DNA from: Pseudomonadota bacterium
GTDB taxonomy: Bacteria; Pseudomonadota; Gammaproteobacteria; Steroidobacterales; Steroidobacteraceae
DNA length: 64,000 nucleotides
Assembly (NCBI GenBank): GCA_021805275.1
Contig: JAJZFQ010000178.1
Location: 163,499 to 227,498, forward strand
Direction: 5' to 3'
The notes beneath the pieces were generated by a model. The model was given only the letters and a program-made list of their open reading frames with translations, was not told the origin of the DNA and searched no databases. How positions within the stretch are numbered: position 1 is the first letter of the stretch; each line of letters begins with the position of its first letter. Shown in pieces: positions 44,595 through 54,365 of this stretch. A program made the position numbers and the translations under genes.

Positions 44595-45150
44595 CCGCCT
44601 CGTCGACTGGACGATGAACGGACTGAAGATCAGCATCGCAGACCCGCTGCCGGCATTGCCCGAGCAAGCCAACCGGTTGCTTCCCCAGCGCATCAGGTCG
44701 CTCGCCGCGATCCCGGTCACGGACTCGCTGGAGCCCCCGACATTCCCCTCCAGAGTCGTCGCATCCGCGCCCTCTGAGTGAAGGCGAACCGACGCGCACC
44801 GTTTCGGCCACTGAGTGCGCCGGTGTGCGGAGGGTCACGGAACGTCAGTGGGTCATAGCAGCGACGGGACGCAGCCACGCTGAAGGTCACGGGATCGTAC
44901 GGCGCGTCCGCCTCGCCGCGCTGGCGAACAGGGCCGCGCTTGAGGGGCCGATGAGGCTGCAGGTGCCGGAGGGTGGAGTGCCGAGCGGCGCTCTGGTTTC
45001 CGTGGGGCTAGCCGATCCGCTCCCACCGCCGCAGGGGCTGAACACGAGGGCGAGCTGTGCGCGGCGCCTGCGCGAACGCGGGGCGAGGGACCGGTTGCGC
45101 AGCGCTCGGGCCGACGGCGCCGCGCGAGCGCCGCGAGGCAACCGACCGGA
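44595..45150. other. 556-base gap after dnaE2, one marginal small ORF
   Basis: No recognised gene is present. A 55-residue frame at 44614-44781 (plus) starts with ATG 19 bases after dnaE2 and reads MNGLKISIADPLPALPEQ, with less Arg bias than the usual shadows, but it lacks a ribosome site and a known family. Other frames here look like noise in GC-rich DNA. No terminator is obvious. Confidence 0.4.
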
Positions 45151-45408
45151 TCATTTCTTGCGCCGCCGCGCGCGACCGTTCTCGCCACCCTCGCCGATCT
45201 CGTAGTCGTCGAAGTCGCTGGTCAGCTCGGCGGTGTGCTTCTCCTCGAGCAACCGCTCGAGCCGTCGCCATGCCGGATCCCCGCTCTTGTGTCCGCGGTG
45301 TTTGGCCAGATCGAGGTCCTTGATGACCTGGTCCAGATCGACGTCGCCTTCCTCGACGGGCGGTTCTTCTTCGTCCTCAAACTCTTCCGAGTCGGATTTC
45401 TCACTCAT
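45151..45408 (-). CDS. Small acidic/basic protein, PA3496-like
   Basis: An 85-residue protein with a very acidic N-terminal third (SDSEEFEDEEEPPVEEGDVDLDQV), a central PAWRRLERLLEEKHTAELTSDFDDYE segment, and a basic RARRRKK tail. The central helix resembles the PA3496 family, whose members are linked to envelope integrity only by annotation. There is no signal peptide. It lies downstream of gspF on the same strand, 74 bases away, and may be read with the secretion genes. Family assignment is tentative; that it is a real gene is likely. Confidence 0.65.
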   Translation of the reverse strand: MSEKSDSEEFEDEEEPPVEEGDVDLDQVIKDLDLAKHRGHKSGDPAWRRLERLLEEKHTAELTSDFDDYEIGEGGENGRARRRKK

Positions 45409-45482
45409 GTGATCTGCCGGGCTCCCACCGGGGGAGGGTGCGCCGAATTAAATCACAAGCAGGGCCGGGTGCAACGGGGCGC

Positions 45483-46697
45483 TTAGTGAATCAGATCATT
45501 CAACCGGAAGATCGGCAGGAGCATTGCAAAAACAATGCCCATGACGAACAGTCCCATGACCACGATCAGCAGCGGGCCGAGCAGCCCAACCATGGCGGCC
45601 ATGATGGCGTCGAGCTCGCGCTCCTGGCTCACGGCGGCCTGCTCGAGCATGGCATCGAGTTCCCCGCTCGCCTCACCGCTGGAGATCAGGTGCACGGTCA
45701 TGGGCGGGAACAACTTGCTCACCGCGAGTGAGCGGCCGATGGGGGCCCCCTCGCGCACCCGCTCGGCGGCCTCGAGCACCGCATCGCGCATCGGCAGGCT
45801 GCTGATGACCTCCCCGGCGATGCGCAGCGCATCGAGCACCGGCACGGCGCTCAGGGTGAGGATGCTGAACGTGCGGGTGAACCGAGCGGTGTTGAAGCCG
45901 CGCACGAGCTTGCCGAGGAGTGGCAGGCGCAGCATCAGGTGATGCACGCGCCGGCGAGCCGCGGGATTGCGCATCCAGCGGCGCGTCACTACCACCACGA
46001 GTGCTGCGGCCAGCACCAGCCAGATGCCGCGCACGCGCAGGAAGTGGCTGGTGCCGATCAGGATGCGGGTGATGAGCGGCAGCTGCGCCTTGCTCGCCTC
46101 GAACACCGAGACCACCTTGGGCACGACGTAGACCATCAACGCCGTCACGATGAGGAAGGACATCACCGACAGCACGATCGGGTAGAGCATCGCGGCCAGG
46201 ATCTTCTGGCGGATCTCCTCGCGCCGCTCGGTGTAATCGGCGAGCCGCTCGAGCACGGTGTCCAAATGTCCGGCCTGCTCGCCGGCGGCCACCGTGGCGC
46301 GGTAGATCTCAGGGAACACCCGCGGAAACTCTGCAAGCCCGTCGGCGAGGGTGTGCCCTTCCATGACGCGCGCGCGCACCCCGAGCAGGATGCTCTGCAC
46401 GCGGGGCTTCTCGGTCTGCTGCGAGACGGCGAGCAGCGACTCCTCCAGTGGCAGCGCGGCGCGCACCAGCGTGGCGAGCTGGCGGGTGAGCAGCGTTACG
46501 TCGGCCGCCGAGACGCGCCGCAGCGTCCCGAAGGCGCGCTGGCGGCCGGCCTCGCGCGCGGCGACCTCGCTCACCGAGACCGGCAGCAGCTGGCGCTCGC
46601 GCAGCTGCTGGCGGACGTGGCGCGGCGTGTCGCCCTCCAGGATGCCCTTGCGCTCCTTGCCGCTGGCATCGAGCGCCGTGTACTCGAAGGCGCCCAC
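45483..46697 (-). CDS. gspF: Type II secretion inner-membrane platform protein GspF
   Basis: GspF, 404 residues, is the polytopic core of the type II secretion platform and interacts with the GspE ATPase. It opens GAFEYTALDASGKERKGILEGDTPRHVRQQL, has two T2SSF domains (about residues 70-195 and 270-395), and three membrane helices; the end VMGIVFAMLLPIFRLNDLIH is diagnostic. The GTG start lies one base after the gspE stop. The next expected genes, the pseudopilins gspG-K, do not follow. Confidence 0.94.
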   Translation of the reverse strand: MGAFEYTALDASGKERKGILEGDTPRHVRQQLRERQLLPVSVSEVAAREAGRQRAFGTLRRVSAADVTLLTRQLATLVRAALPLEESLLAVSQQTEKPRVQSILLGVRARVMEGHTLADGLAEFPRVFPEIYRATVAAGEQAGHLDTVLERLADYTERREEIRQKILAAMLYPIVLSVMSFLIVTALMVYVVPKVVSVFEASKAQLPLITRILIGTSHFLRVRGIWLVLAAALVVVVTRRWMRNPAARRRVHHLMLRLPLLGKLVRGFNTARFTRTFSILTLSAVPVLDALRIAGEVISSLPMRDAVLEAAERVREGAPIGRSLAVSKLFPPMTVHLISSGEASGELDAMLEQAAVSQERELDAIMAAMVGLLGPLLIVVMGLFVMGIVFAMLLPIFRLNDLIH

Positions 46698-46698
46698 C

Positions 46699-48204
46699 CT
46701 AATCCTCCCGCGTCACCCGCAGCACTTCCTCGAGCGTGGTCTCCCCGCGGAGCACGCGCATGCGGCCGTGATCGCGGATCGACGGGGTGGTGCGGCGGGC
46801 GTGCCGCTCGAACTGCTGTTCGCTTGCCCCGTCGTGGATCATGGTGCGCAGCGCCTCATCGACCACGATGAGCTCGTAGATGCCCGAGCGGCCGCGGTAG
46901 CCGCCCATCGGGTCATCGCCCGGGCGGTACAGCGTCGGGGCCGGTCCGCCGGGCGGCAGGCTGAGCAGCCGCCGCTCGGCTTCCCCGGCGCTGAAGGGGC
47001 GCTTGGTCTCGGGGTTCAGCACTCGCACCAGGCGCTGGGCGAGCACGCCAATCAGGCTCGAGGCGAGCAGGAACGGCTCGATGCCCATGTCGCGCAGGCG
47101 GGTCACGGCGCCGGCGGCGGTATTGGTGTGCAGCGTCGAGAGCACCAGGTGGCCGGTGAGGCTCGCCTGCACGGCGATCTGCGCGGTCTCGAGGTCGCGG
47201 ATCTCCCCGATCATGACCACGTCGGGGTCCTGGCGCAGGATGGCGCGCAGGCCGCGTGCGAAGGTCATCTCCACCTTGGTGTTGACCTGTGTCTGGCCGA
47301 TGCCGTCGATGTAGTACTCGATCGGGTCCTCGACCGTCATGATGTTGCGGGTGTTGTCATTAAGCCGCTCGAGCGCGGCGTACAGCGTCGTGGTTTTGCC
47401 CGAGCCGGTCGGACCGGTCACCAGCAGGATGCCGTGTGGCTTGTGGATCAGGTCGTCGATCAGCCGCTCGGTGCCCGGGTCCATGCCCAGGGCGGTAAGC
47501 TCGCGCCGGCCGGCCTGCTTGTCGAGCATGCGCAGCACCACCCGCTCGCCGTGCCCGGCCGGGATGGTCGAGACGCGCACGTCCACCGCCCGCCCTGCGA
47601 CCCGCAGACCGATCCGTCCGTCCTGCGGCAGGCGCTTCTCGGCGATGTCGAGCTTGGACATGACCTTGATGCGCGAGACCACCAGCGGTGCCACTGCGCG
47701 CTTGGACTGCAGCACCTCGCGCAGCAGCCCGTCGACGCGAAAGCGAACCACCAGGCGGTTCTCGAACGGCTCGATGTGGATGTCCGAGGCGTTTTCCTTC
47801 ACCGCCTGCGTGAGCACCGCGTTGATCAGGCGGATGATCGGGGCGTCATCGTTGCTGTCGAGCAGGTCGGCCTGCTCGGGCAGCTCCTGGGCAAGGTGGG
47901 CGAGGTCTTCGGTCTCGTTGAGTCCCTCGACCGCCTGCATCGTGTCCGAGCCGGCCTCGTAGACCTGCTGCAGCAGCCGATCGAACTCCTCGGCCGCAAC
48001 GCGTGCGAGGTGGATGGGACGGCCGAGCACCCGGCGCGCCTCGGCGAGGCCGAGCGGCGAGCACGTCTGGCGGCAGACGCACTCCGCACTGTCCTCGTGC
48101 ATTGCCGTGACCAGCACCCCGTGGCGCTTGGCGAAGGCGAACGGCAGGCGCGGCTCCCCGGCGGCGAGGCGCAACGGAGATTCGAGCGGGCGCGGCTCGT
48201 TCAC
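46699..48204 (-). CDS. gspE: Type II secretion ATPase GspE
   Basis: GspE, 501 residues, powers pseudopilus assembly. The N-terminal GspL-binding domain is followed by the ATPase: an ASDIHIEP motif near residue 148, Walker A GPTGSGKTT near 263, the Asp box, Walker B MIGEIRDLETAQ near 335 and the His-containing LSTLHTN near 363. The zinc-binding four-Cys module usual after residue 400 is missing: the region reads LNPETKRPF and GDDPMGGYRGRSGIYEL with no Cys at all. GTG start overlaps the gspD stop (GTGA). Confidence 0.94.
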   Translation of the reverse strand: MNEPRPLESPLRLAAGEPRLPFAFAKRHGVLVTAMHEDSAECVCRQTCSPLGLAEARRVLGRPIHLARVAAEEFDRLLQQVYEAGSDTMQAVEGLNETEDLAHLAQELPEQADLLDSNDDAPIIRLINAVLTQAVKENASDIHIEPFENRLVVRFRVDGLLREVLQSKRAVAPLVVSRIKVMSKLDIAEKRLPQDGRIGLRVAGRAVDVRVSTIPAGHGERVVLRMLDKQAGRRELTALGMDPGTERLIDDLIHKPHGILLVTGPTGSGKTTTLYAALERLNDNTRNIMTVEDPIEYYIDGIGQTQVNTKVEMTFARGLRAILRQDPDVVMIGEIRDLETAQIAVQASLTGHLVLSTLHTNTAAGAVTRLRDMGIEPFLLASSLIGVLAQRLVRVLNPETKRPFSAGEAERRLLSLPPGGPAPTLYRPGDDPMGGYRGRSGIYELIVVDEALRTMIHDGASEQQFERHARRTTPSIRDHGRMRVLRGETTLEEVLRVTRED

Positions 48205-50240
48205 GGGTGCGGCGGACTCTGGCCGGCTGCCGCGCCGGCCGCGGGCGGCGCGCTGCCCGGGCTGTGCGTTGCGCCGTTGTGCCTCGCCGGGTTCGGCAGG
48301 GCCGGCAGCGTCGGGCGCGGCTCCCCGCGCAGCAGCGGCGGGAACTGTCCTGTGGGCAGGGCCCCTTCCTGCTCGAGCATGTAGCGGTAGCTTGCGCCGC
48401 TCTGGGCGGCCGCATCGTTCTGGTCGCGCAGGATGCTGGGCTTGATGAAGATCATCAAGTTGCTGCGCGAGGCGGTGTCGTTGCGTGCCTTGAACAGCCA
48501 GCCGAGCACCGGGATGCCGCCGAGGTAAGGAATGCTGTTGTGGTTGCGGTCCTGGGAGTTCTCGATCAGCCCGCCGAGCACCACGATGCCCTTGTTCTGG
48601 ATCAGCACGTTGGTGGTGATGCTGCGCTTCTGGGTGGTCGGGTCGATCGAGGAGACCGAGGTGGGCAGCACGCTCGAGCTTTCCACGGAGATCTTCAGCA
48701 TCACCGAGTCGCCCGTGGCGGAGATGGTCGGGGTGACCTTGAGGATGGTGCCGACCTCCTCGCGCTGCACGGTCTGGAAGGGCGTCACCGTGCCGCTGGT
48801 GACCGTCGATGCGTTGGTGTACTGGCCGGTGACGAAGGGCACCTCGTCGACCGATTTCAACACCGCCTGCTGGTTGTCCATGGTGACCGCGGACGGGGTG
48901 GCCACGATGTTGGTGGCCTGGTTGCCGCGCAGCGCGCGCAGCATCGCGGCGAAGGAGATGCCGCCCGCCGAGACCGTGCCGATGCCGAGCGTGGTTCCCT
49001 CGAGCAGAGACGTGGTGAGGCTGGTCGGGTTCTTCGCCGCGTCCACCAGGTCGACGATGCTGGTGCCCCCGACCGGCTCGACGAATCCGCCGAGCGGCAG
49101 CTTGTCGACCTGGGAGTAGGCGGCCCAGTTCACCCCGAGATCATCGGTCTTGTTGACGTCCACCTCGGCGATGATCGCCTGCACGAGCACCTGCGGGCGG
49201 CGGATGTCGAGCTGCGCGACGATGTGCAGGATGGTGCGCATGGTCTTTGGCGGGGCGGTGATCACCAGCGCGTTGTTCTGGTCGTCGGCCCAGACCAGCG
49301 CATTCTTCTCCGCCGCCGCCTGGGCGGTGCCCTTGACGTTGGCGTTCGAGGCGATCTGCGCGAGCTCCTGCATCTGCTCCTTGAGCTTCGGGGCGAGCTT
49401 CTTGGCACTGGCGTAATGCAGATACACCACGCGGGTATCCCCGCCCGAGGCCGACGGGGTGTCCAGCTGCGCCACGAGCGCGCGGATGCGCAGTCGCTCG
49501 GCCGGGTCGCCGCTGATCAGCACGCTGTTGGTGCGTGCGTCGGCCACGACCTTGAACGTGCGGCCCATCTGGGCGGCCGCCTGGCCCTGGTAGAGCTGGT
49601 CGATCACCTGCACCACCTGTGTGGCCGAGGCGTTCTGCAGCGCCATCACGTCCACATCCTGGTTGCCGACGCGGTCGATGCGCTCGACGATGTGCATGAT
49701 GCGGTAAACGTTACTCGCCCGGTCCGAGATGATGAGGATGTTCGAGGGAGAGTAGGCCGCGAGATGGCCCCACTCAGGCACCAGCGGGCGCAGGATCGGT
49801 ACCAGCTCCGCGGCGCTGACGTTCTTCACCGGGATCACCTGCGTCACCAGCTCATCGGAGGTGGAGCTGACGTTCTTCGGCAGGAGGATCGAGGGACTCT
49901 GACGCTCCTCGGCGGTCGGGACGATCTGCACCACGTTGTGCCCGGAGGGTACGGCGATGTAACCGTACACCTGCAGGATGGAGAGGAACGCCTGGTAGAA
50001 GGCCCCCGGGGTGAGCGGCGTCGAGGAGTACATCGTGACCTGGGCGTTGACCCGGGGGTCGAGAATGAAGTTCTTGCCGGTCGCGGCGCTGACCGCCTGA
50101 ATGATCTGGCGGATGCTGGCGTTCTTGAAGTTCGGCGTGATGCTCGGCGCCCCCGACGGTGCCGCCCGGCCGGCGAGCGGCACCAGCACGAGCAGGCAGA
50201 GCACGAGGGTGCGCAAGACTTTCACGACGGGCTTCCTCAT
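48201..50240 (-). CDS. gspD: Type II secretion secretin GspD
   Basis: The 679-residue outer-membrane secretin has a signal peptide ([26 protein letters not shown]), an N0 domain with the FKNASIRQIIQAVSAATGKNFILDP start, N1-N3 repeats (NASATQVVQVIDQLYQGQAA, ADARTNSVLISG) and the secretin channel domain from about residue 400 (VPFVTGQ, IQNKGIVVLGGLIENSQ, PYLGGIPVLGWLFKA). The C-terminal tail is Pro-rich. Twelve to fifteen copies would form the exit pore. It overlaps gspC (ATGA) upstream and gspE downstream. Confidence 0.95.
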   Translation of the reverse strand: MRKPVVKVLRTLVLCLLVLVPLAGRAAPSGAPSITPNFKNASIRQIIQAVSAATGKNFILDPRVNAQVTMYSSTPLTPGAFYQAFLSILQVYGYIAVPSGHNVVQIVPTAEERQSPSILLPKNVSSTSDELVTQVIPVKNVSAAELVPILRPLVPEWGHLAAYSPSNILIISDRASNVYRIMHIVERIDRVGNQDVDVMALQNASATQVVQVIDQLYQGQAAAQMGRTFKVVADARTNSVLISGDPAERLRIRALVAQLDTPSASGGDTRVVYLHYASAKKLAPKLKEQMQELAQIASNANVKGTAQAAAEKNALVWADDQNNALVITAPPKTMRTILHIVAQLDIRRPQVLVQAIIAEVDVNKTDDLGVNWAAYSQVDKLPLGGFVEPVGGTSIVDLVDAAKNPTSLTTSLLEGTTLGIGTVSAGGISFAAMLRALRGNQATNIVATPSAVTMDNQQAVLKSVDEVPFVTGQYTNASTVTSGTVTPFQTVQREEVGTILKVTPTISATGDSVMLKISVESSSVLPTSVSSIDPTTQKRSITTNVLIQNKGIVVLGGLIENSQDRNHNSIPYLGGIPVLGWLFKARNDTASRSNLMIFIKPSILRDQNDAAAQSGASYRYMLEQEGALPTGQFPPLLRGEPRPTLPALPNPARHNGATHSPGSAPPAAGAAAGQSPPHP

Positions 50241-51217
50241 CGGGGCGGCGAGGGCGCGCGGTGCAGCAGGGCGCCGAACGGCTCGGTGGGCGGCGCGCCG
50301 GCCGCGGCGCCCGGGGTGGCGGGCGGGGTGGTGAGACTCTGGGCGGCCTGCTCGACCTGTGCGAGATTCAGGGTCAGCACGCGCTGCTGACCGGCACGCA
50401 GCACCGTCACCGTCGCTTCGCTCGAGTCCCCGAGGGTGGCGAGGATCTGCTGGTCCTGGGCCGGATCGTTCAGCGGTGTGCCGTTGATGTCGAGCACCAG
50501 GTCGCCGGGCTCCAGTCCGAGGCGTGCGAAGGCGGCCGGGTTGCTGCCGGGGTAGACGCGATAGCCGAGCTGGTGGCCGCCGGAGAACACCGGCTCGGGC
50601 CGCAGCAGCTCGGCGAGGATCTGCGGGCGGCGGGCGACCAGCGAGCGCATGCGGGCCGCGAACTGCGGCGCCTGGGTCTGCTCGGGCGTGAGCGCTGCCG
50701 TATTCGGCGGCGCGGCGGTCTCGGTGTCCTGGCGCGGCAGCGGCAGCGACTGCAGCTGACCGTTCTGGCGCAGCAGCACCTTCTGCGCGAGCACCGCAGC
50801 CAGCGTCGCGCCGCCGGGCACGCGGTCCCCGACGGCGTACACCCGCACGGCCTGCGGGCTCGGGCCGAGGATCGCGAGCCCCGACGACGGATCGTTTCCG
50901 GCAATGACCCCGGTCAGCACCAGCGGCAGGCTGGTCTGCGGGGCATCCTCGGTGAGCGAGCCGGCCGCGTGCGGCGCCACGCCGAACAGGTGGCTCGAGA
51001 GCAGCGCCGTCAGGTCCACACCCGGCGCGTGGGCCTGCCAGTGGGTCAGTGCCGGCGGGGGCGCGCCCCCGCCGGCCAGATCCGTCACCAGCAGCGCGAC
51101 CTGCACGGCTAGGGCAAGGGCGAGCACACCGACGAGCAGCCCCGGACCGCGGGTTGCGATCAGGGTGCGCCAGTGGTCGCTGGGTCGAAATCCCTCGAGC
51201 CAGGAGGCGGTGCTCAT
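50237..51217 (-). CDS. gspC: Type II secretion protein GspC (PDZ type)
   Basis: GspC, 326 residues, couples the inner-membrane platform to the secretin. One membrane helix lies near residues 24-46 ([20 protein letters not shown]), then the homology region ([20 protein letters not shown] near residue 100) and a C-terminal PDZ domain ([32 protein letters not shown] near 220). I start at MSTASWLEG, with AGGAGG nearby, 13 codons inside the open frame. It is the first gene of the gspC-D-E-F series. Confidence 0.9.
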   Translation of the reverse strand: MSTASWLEGFRPSDHWRTLIATRGPGLLVGVLALALAVQVALLVTDLAGGGAPPPALTHWQAHAPGVDLTALLSSHLFGVAPHAAGSLTEDAPQTSLPLVLTGVIAGNDPSSGLAILGPSPQAVRVYAVGDRVPGGATLAAVLAQKVLLRQNGQLQSLPLPRQDTETAAPPNTAALTPEQTQAPQFAARMRSLVARRPQILAELLRPEPVFSGGHQLGYRVYPGSNPAAFARLGLEPGDLVLDINGTPLNDPAQDQQILATLGDSSEATVTVLRAGQQRVLTLNLAQVEQAAQSLTTPPATPGAAAGAPPTEPFGALLHRAPSPPR

Positions 51218-51419
51218 CGGTGCTTCAGCATGCGTGGTGACAGATAGACCGTCCAACGCCCGTGTCGTGCGGCTGGGGCATCCACCGCATCATACGGGGC
51301 TGCCGGTTCCGCTCACAAGCGCTTGTTTCTCTTTGCTCCCTCGGCTGCGCGTCGGGTTGTGCCGGCAGCCGAGGGGCTCCGCCCTTGTGTTGCGCGGCCG
51401 GGCCCCCTATAAAGAGATC

Positions 51420-51740
51420 ATGCCCGATCCCCATCCGACCCGTCCCGACTCCGGGCTCCTCGTCGAAGAGGCGCGTCTCGAGGTCAAGCCGCCGCCGCTG
51501 TTCCGGGTCGTTCTGCTCAACGATGACTACACGCCGATGGAGTTCGTGGTCGATGTGCTGGAGAAGTTCTTCCGCCTCGACCGGCCGAGCGCGACGCGTA
51601 TCATGCTGGAGGTGCATACCCAGGGTAAGGGCGTGTGCGGCGTGTTTACTTTTGAGATCGCGGAGACCAAGGTCGCCCAGGTGACCACCTACGCGCGGGA
51701 TCACCAGCATCCGCTGATGTGCACGCTGGAAGAGGCGTGA
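51420..51740 (+). CDS. clpS: ClpS adaptor for N-degron proteolysis
   Basis: ClpS, 106 residues, binds proteins with destabilising N-terminal residues and hands them to ClpA. A flexible N-terminal tail of about 30 residues precedes the core [22 protein letters not shown], whose DD pair and the later His in [14 protein letters not shown] form the N-degron pocket and ClpA contact. The ATG choice gives the normal family length. clpA follows 21 bases later. Confidence 0.94.
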   Translation: MPDPHPTRPDSGLLVEEARLEVKPPPLFRVVLLNDDYTPMEFVVDVLEKFFRLDRPSATRIMLEVHTQGKGVCGVFTFEIAETKVAQVTTYARDHQHPLMCTLEEA

Positions 51741-51761
51741 GCGGCAAGAGGCTCGAGTAAA

Positions 51762-54023
51762 GTGCTGTCGAACGAGCTTGAATACTGTCTGAACGATGCG
51801 TTCCACCAGGCGCGCGAGGCGCGTCACGAGTACCTCACCGTCGAGCATCTGCTGCTGGCGATCCTCGACACCCCGAGAGTACGCGAGGTGCTGCGCGCCT
51901 GCGGGGCCGATCTCAGCCAGTTGCGCCAGGAGCTGAAGGAGCACATCGAGCAGACATCGCCCCGGGTGGCCGAGGCCGGCGAGCACGAGGTGCAACCCAC
52001 GCTCGGTTTCCAGCGGGTGCTGCAGCGCGCGGTGTTCCACGTGCAGTCGAGCGGTCGCAAGGAGGTCGGCGTCGGCAACGTGCTGGTGGCGATCTTCAGC
52101 GAGAAGCAGAGCCATGCGGTGTTCCTGCTGAATCGCCAGCACGTCACGCGGCTCGATGTCGTCAACTACATCTCCCACGGGCTCTCGAAGCTCGCCGAGG
52201 AGAAGGCCAGCGAGGAGCCGGTGAGCGAGGAGCGCGATCCGGAGGGCAACGGCGCGCTCGAGAAGTACACCACCAACCTCAATCGTCTGGCGCAGGAGGG
52301 GCGCATCGATCCGCTCATCGGGCGCAAGCTCGAGGTCGAGCGCACCATCGAGATCCTCTGCCGCCGGCGCAAGAACAATCCGCTCTACGTCGGGGAGGCC
52401 GGCGTCGGCAAGACCGCCATCGCCGAGGGGCTCGCCCGCCTGATCGTCGAGGGAAAGGTGCCCGAGGTGCTCACCGATTGCACGATCTTCGCGCTCGACA
52501 TGGGCGCGCTGATCGCCGGTACGAAGTACCGCGGCGATTTCGAGAAACGTCTCAAAGGCGTCATCGGGGAGCTCAAGAAGCAACCCGGGGCGATCCTGTT
52601 CATCGACGAGATTCACACGGTGATCGGCGCCGGCGCCGCCTCGGGCGGGGTGATGGACGCCTCGAACCTGATCAAGCCGGTGCTGACCAACGGGGAAATC
52701 CGCTGCATCGGCTCGACGACCTACCAGGAGTACCGCGGGATCTTCGAGAAGGATCACGCGCTCGCGCGGCGCTTCCAGAAGATCGACGTCGCTGAGCCCT
52801 CGGTGGCCGAGACCGTGGAGATCCTGCTCGGCTTGCGGGGGCGCTTCGAGGAGCATCACGGCATCGCCTATAAGCCCGAGGCGCTCAAGGCGGCCGCCGA
52901 GCTTGCCGCGCGGCACATCAACGAGCGGCATCTGCCGGACAAGGCCATCGACGTGGTCGATGAGGCCGGGGCGCGCCAGCGCCTGCGCCCGCTCGGGGAG
53001 CGTCCGGCGGCGATCGAAGTGAGCCACATCGAGGATGTGGTGGCGCGCATGGCGCGCATTCCGCCGAAGAGCGTTTCGACCTCCGACCGCGAGGTGCTGC
53101 GCAGCCTCGAGCGCAATCTGAAACTGGTGATCTTCGGCCAGGACCGGGCGATCGAGGCGCTCGCCGCGGCGATCAAGATGGCTCGCTCAGGGCTCGGCGA
53201 TCAACGCAAGCCCGTCGGCAGCTTCCTCTTTGCCGGTCCCACCGGCGTCGGCAAGACCGAGGTCACCCGGCAGTTGGCGATCTCCCTCGGGGTGGAGTTT
53301 CTGCGCTTCGACATGTCGGAGTACATGGAGCGTCATACCGTGTCGCGCCTCATCGGCGCGCCACCCGGTTATGTCGGCTTCGATCAGGGCGGGCTGCTCA
53401 CCGAGGCGATCGCCAAGCACCCGCACTGCGTGCTGCTGCTCGATGAGATTGAGAAGGCGCACCCGGACGTGTTCAACCTGCTGCTGCAGGTGATGGATCA
53501 CGGCACGCTCACCGACAACAACGGACGCAAGGCCGATTTCCGCCACGTCATCATCGTCATGACCACCAATGCCGGGGCGCAGGAGATGGCCCGGCCGCCG
53601 ATCGGCTTTACCCAGCAGGACAACACCAGCGACGGCATGGAGGCGATCCGCCGGCTGTTCACGCCGGAGTTCCGCAACCGCCTCGATGCGGTCATCCAGT
53701 TCTCGAGCCTCGATGAAACGACCATAGAGCGGGTGGTCGACAAGCTGGTCCTCGAGGTGGAAATGCAGCTTGAGCAGAAGGGCGTGACGCTGTCGCTCGA
53801 CGATGCGGCCCGCCGCTGGATCGCTGCCAAGGGCTATGACCCGAAGATGGGTGCCCGGCCGATGGCCCGCACGATCCAGGAGTTCATCAAGCGTCCGCTC
53901 GCCGAGGAGTTGCTCTTCGGGCGTCTAGTGGGCGGCGGGCAGGTTCGGGTGTCGGTGGCCTCGGATGGGACGAGCCTGGAGCTCGAGTGCACCGCGGCGA
54001 CCCAGCCGGAAGTGACCGCCTAG
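51762..54023 (+). CDS. clpA: ATP-dependent Clp protease ATPase ClpA
   Basis: ClpA, 753 residues, unfolds substrates for the ClpP peptidase. It has the ClpN repeat domain (residues 1-145), the first AAA module with Walker A GEAGVGKTAIA near 211 and Walker B LFIDEIHT near 280, and the second with Walker A GPTGVGKTE near 492 and VLLLDEIEKAHPD near 557. Length equals that of E. coli ClpA (758). A GTG start follows clpS. clpP is not in the window. It converges with infA across a 49-base GC-rich gap with a short stem. Confidence 0.95.
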   Translation: MLSNELEYCLNDAFHQAREARHEYLTVEHLLLAILDTPRVREVLRACGADLSQLRQELKEHIEQTSPRVAEAGEHEVQPTLGFQRVLQRAVFHVQSSGRKEVGVGNVLVAIFSEKQSHAVFLLNRQHVTRLDVVNYISHGLSKLAEEKASEEPVSEERDPEGNGALEKYTTNLNRLAQEGRIDPLIGRKLEVERTIEILCRRRKNNPLYVGEAGVGKTAIAEGLARLIVEGKVPEVLTDCTIFALDMGALIAGTKYRGDFEKRLKGVIGELKKQPGAILFIDEIHTVIGAGAASGGVMDASNLIKPVLTNGEIRCIGSTTYQEYRGIFEKDHALARRFQKIDVAEPSVAETVEILLGLRGRFEEHHGIAYKPEALKAAAELAARHINERHLPDKAIDVVDEAGARQRLRPLGERPAAIEVSHIEDVVARMARIPPKSVSTSDREVLRSLERNLKLVIFGQDRAIEALAAAIKMARSGLGDQRKPVGSFLFAGPTGVGKTEVTRQLAISLGVEFLRFDMSEYMERHTVSRLIGAPPGYVGFDQGGLLTEAIAKHPHCVLLLDEIEKAHPDVFNLLLQVMDHGTLTDNNGRKADFRHVIIVMTTNAGAQEMARPPIGFTQQDNTSDGMEAIRRLFTPEFRNRLDAVIQFSSLDETTIERVVDKLVLEVEMQLEQKGVTLSLDDAARRWIAAKGYDPKMGARPMARTIQEFIKRPLAEELLFGRLVGGGQVRVSVASDGTSLELECTAATQPEVTA

Positions 54024-54072
54024 GGACGTCCGCACGCCCTCCGGCGCGCGGGGCTCGCCCCGGGCGGCGCGT

Positions 54073-54291
54073 TCAACGTCCGCGGTAGACGATGCGCCCC
54101 TTGCTGAGATCGTAGGGGGTCATCTCGACGGTGACCTGATCTCCGGTGAGGATGCGGATGTAGTTCTTGCGCATCTTGCCGGAGATGTGCGCGGTGACCA
54201 CGTGGCCGTTTTTCAGCTTCACGCGGAACGTGGTGTTGGGTAGCGTTTCCACCACCTCACCTTCCATCTGGATGGCGTCTTCTTTGGACAT
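54073..54291 (-). CDS. infA: Translation initiation factor IF-1
   Basis: The 72-residue S1/OB-fold factor binds the ribosomal A site during initiation. It begins [22 protein letters not shown] and contains [22 protein letters not shown], matching IF-1 throughout. The start is the canonical ATG; the open frame upstream is noise. It lies 74 bases downstream of aat, the same pairing as in other Gammaproteobacteria. Confidence 0.96.
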   Translation of the reverse strand: MSKEDAIQMEGEVVETLPNTTFRVKLKNGHVVTAHISGKMRKNYIRILTGDQVTVEMTPYDLSKGRIVYRGR

Positions 54292-54365
54292 ATGGCCCTT
54301 AGGGTTGCGGGGGCGCGAATTGCAGCACAAATGGCCGCAGCTGTGCAATTTGTCCCGCCGCCGGC

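Noticed and set aside
42192..44720. 842-residue open frame antisense to dnaE2
   Set aside because: It mirrors a fully recognisable DnaE2, is His/Arg/Leu/Gln rich with no domain, and is a GC-skew shadow.
48207..50390. 727-residue open frame antisense to gspD
   Set aside because: Arg/Gly/Val/Asp-rich with no motif; gspD on the other strand has a signal peptide and all domains.
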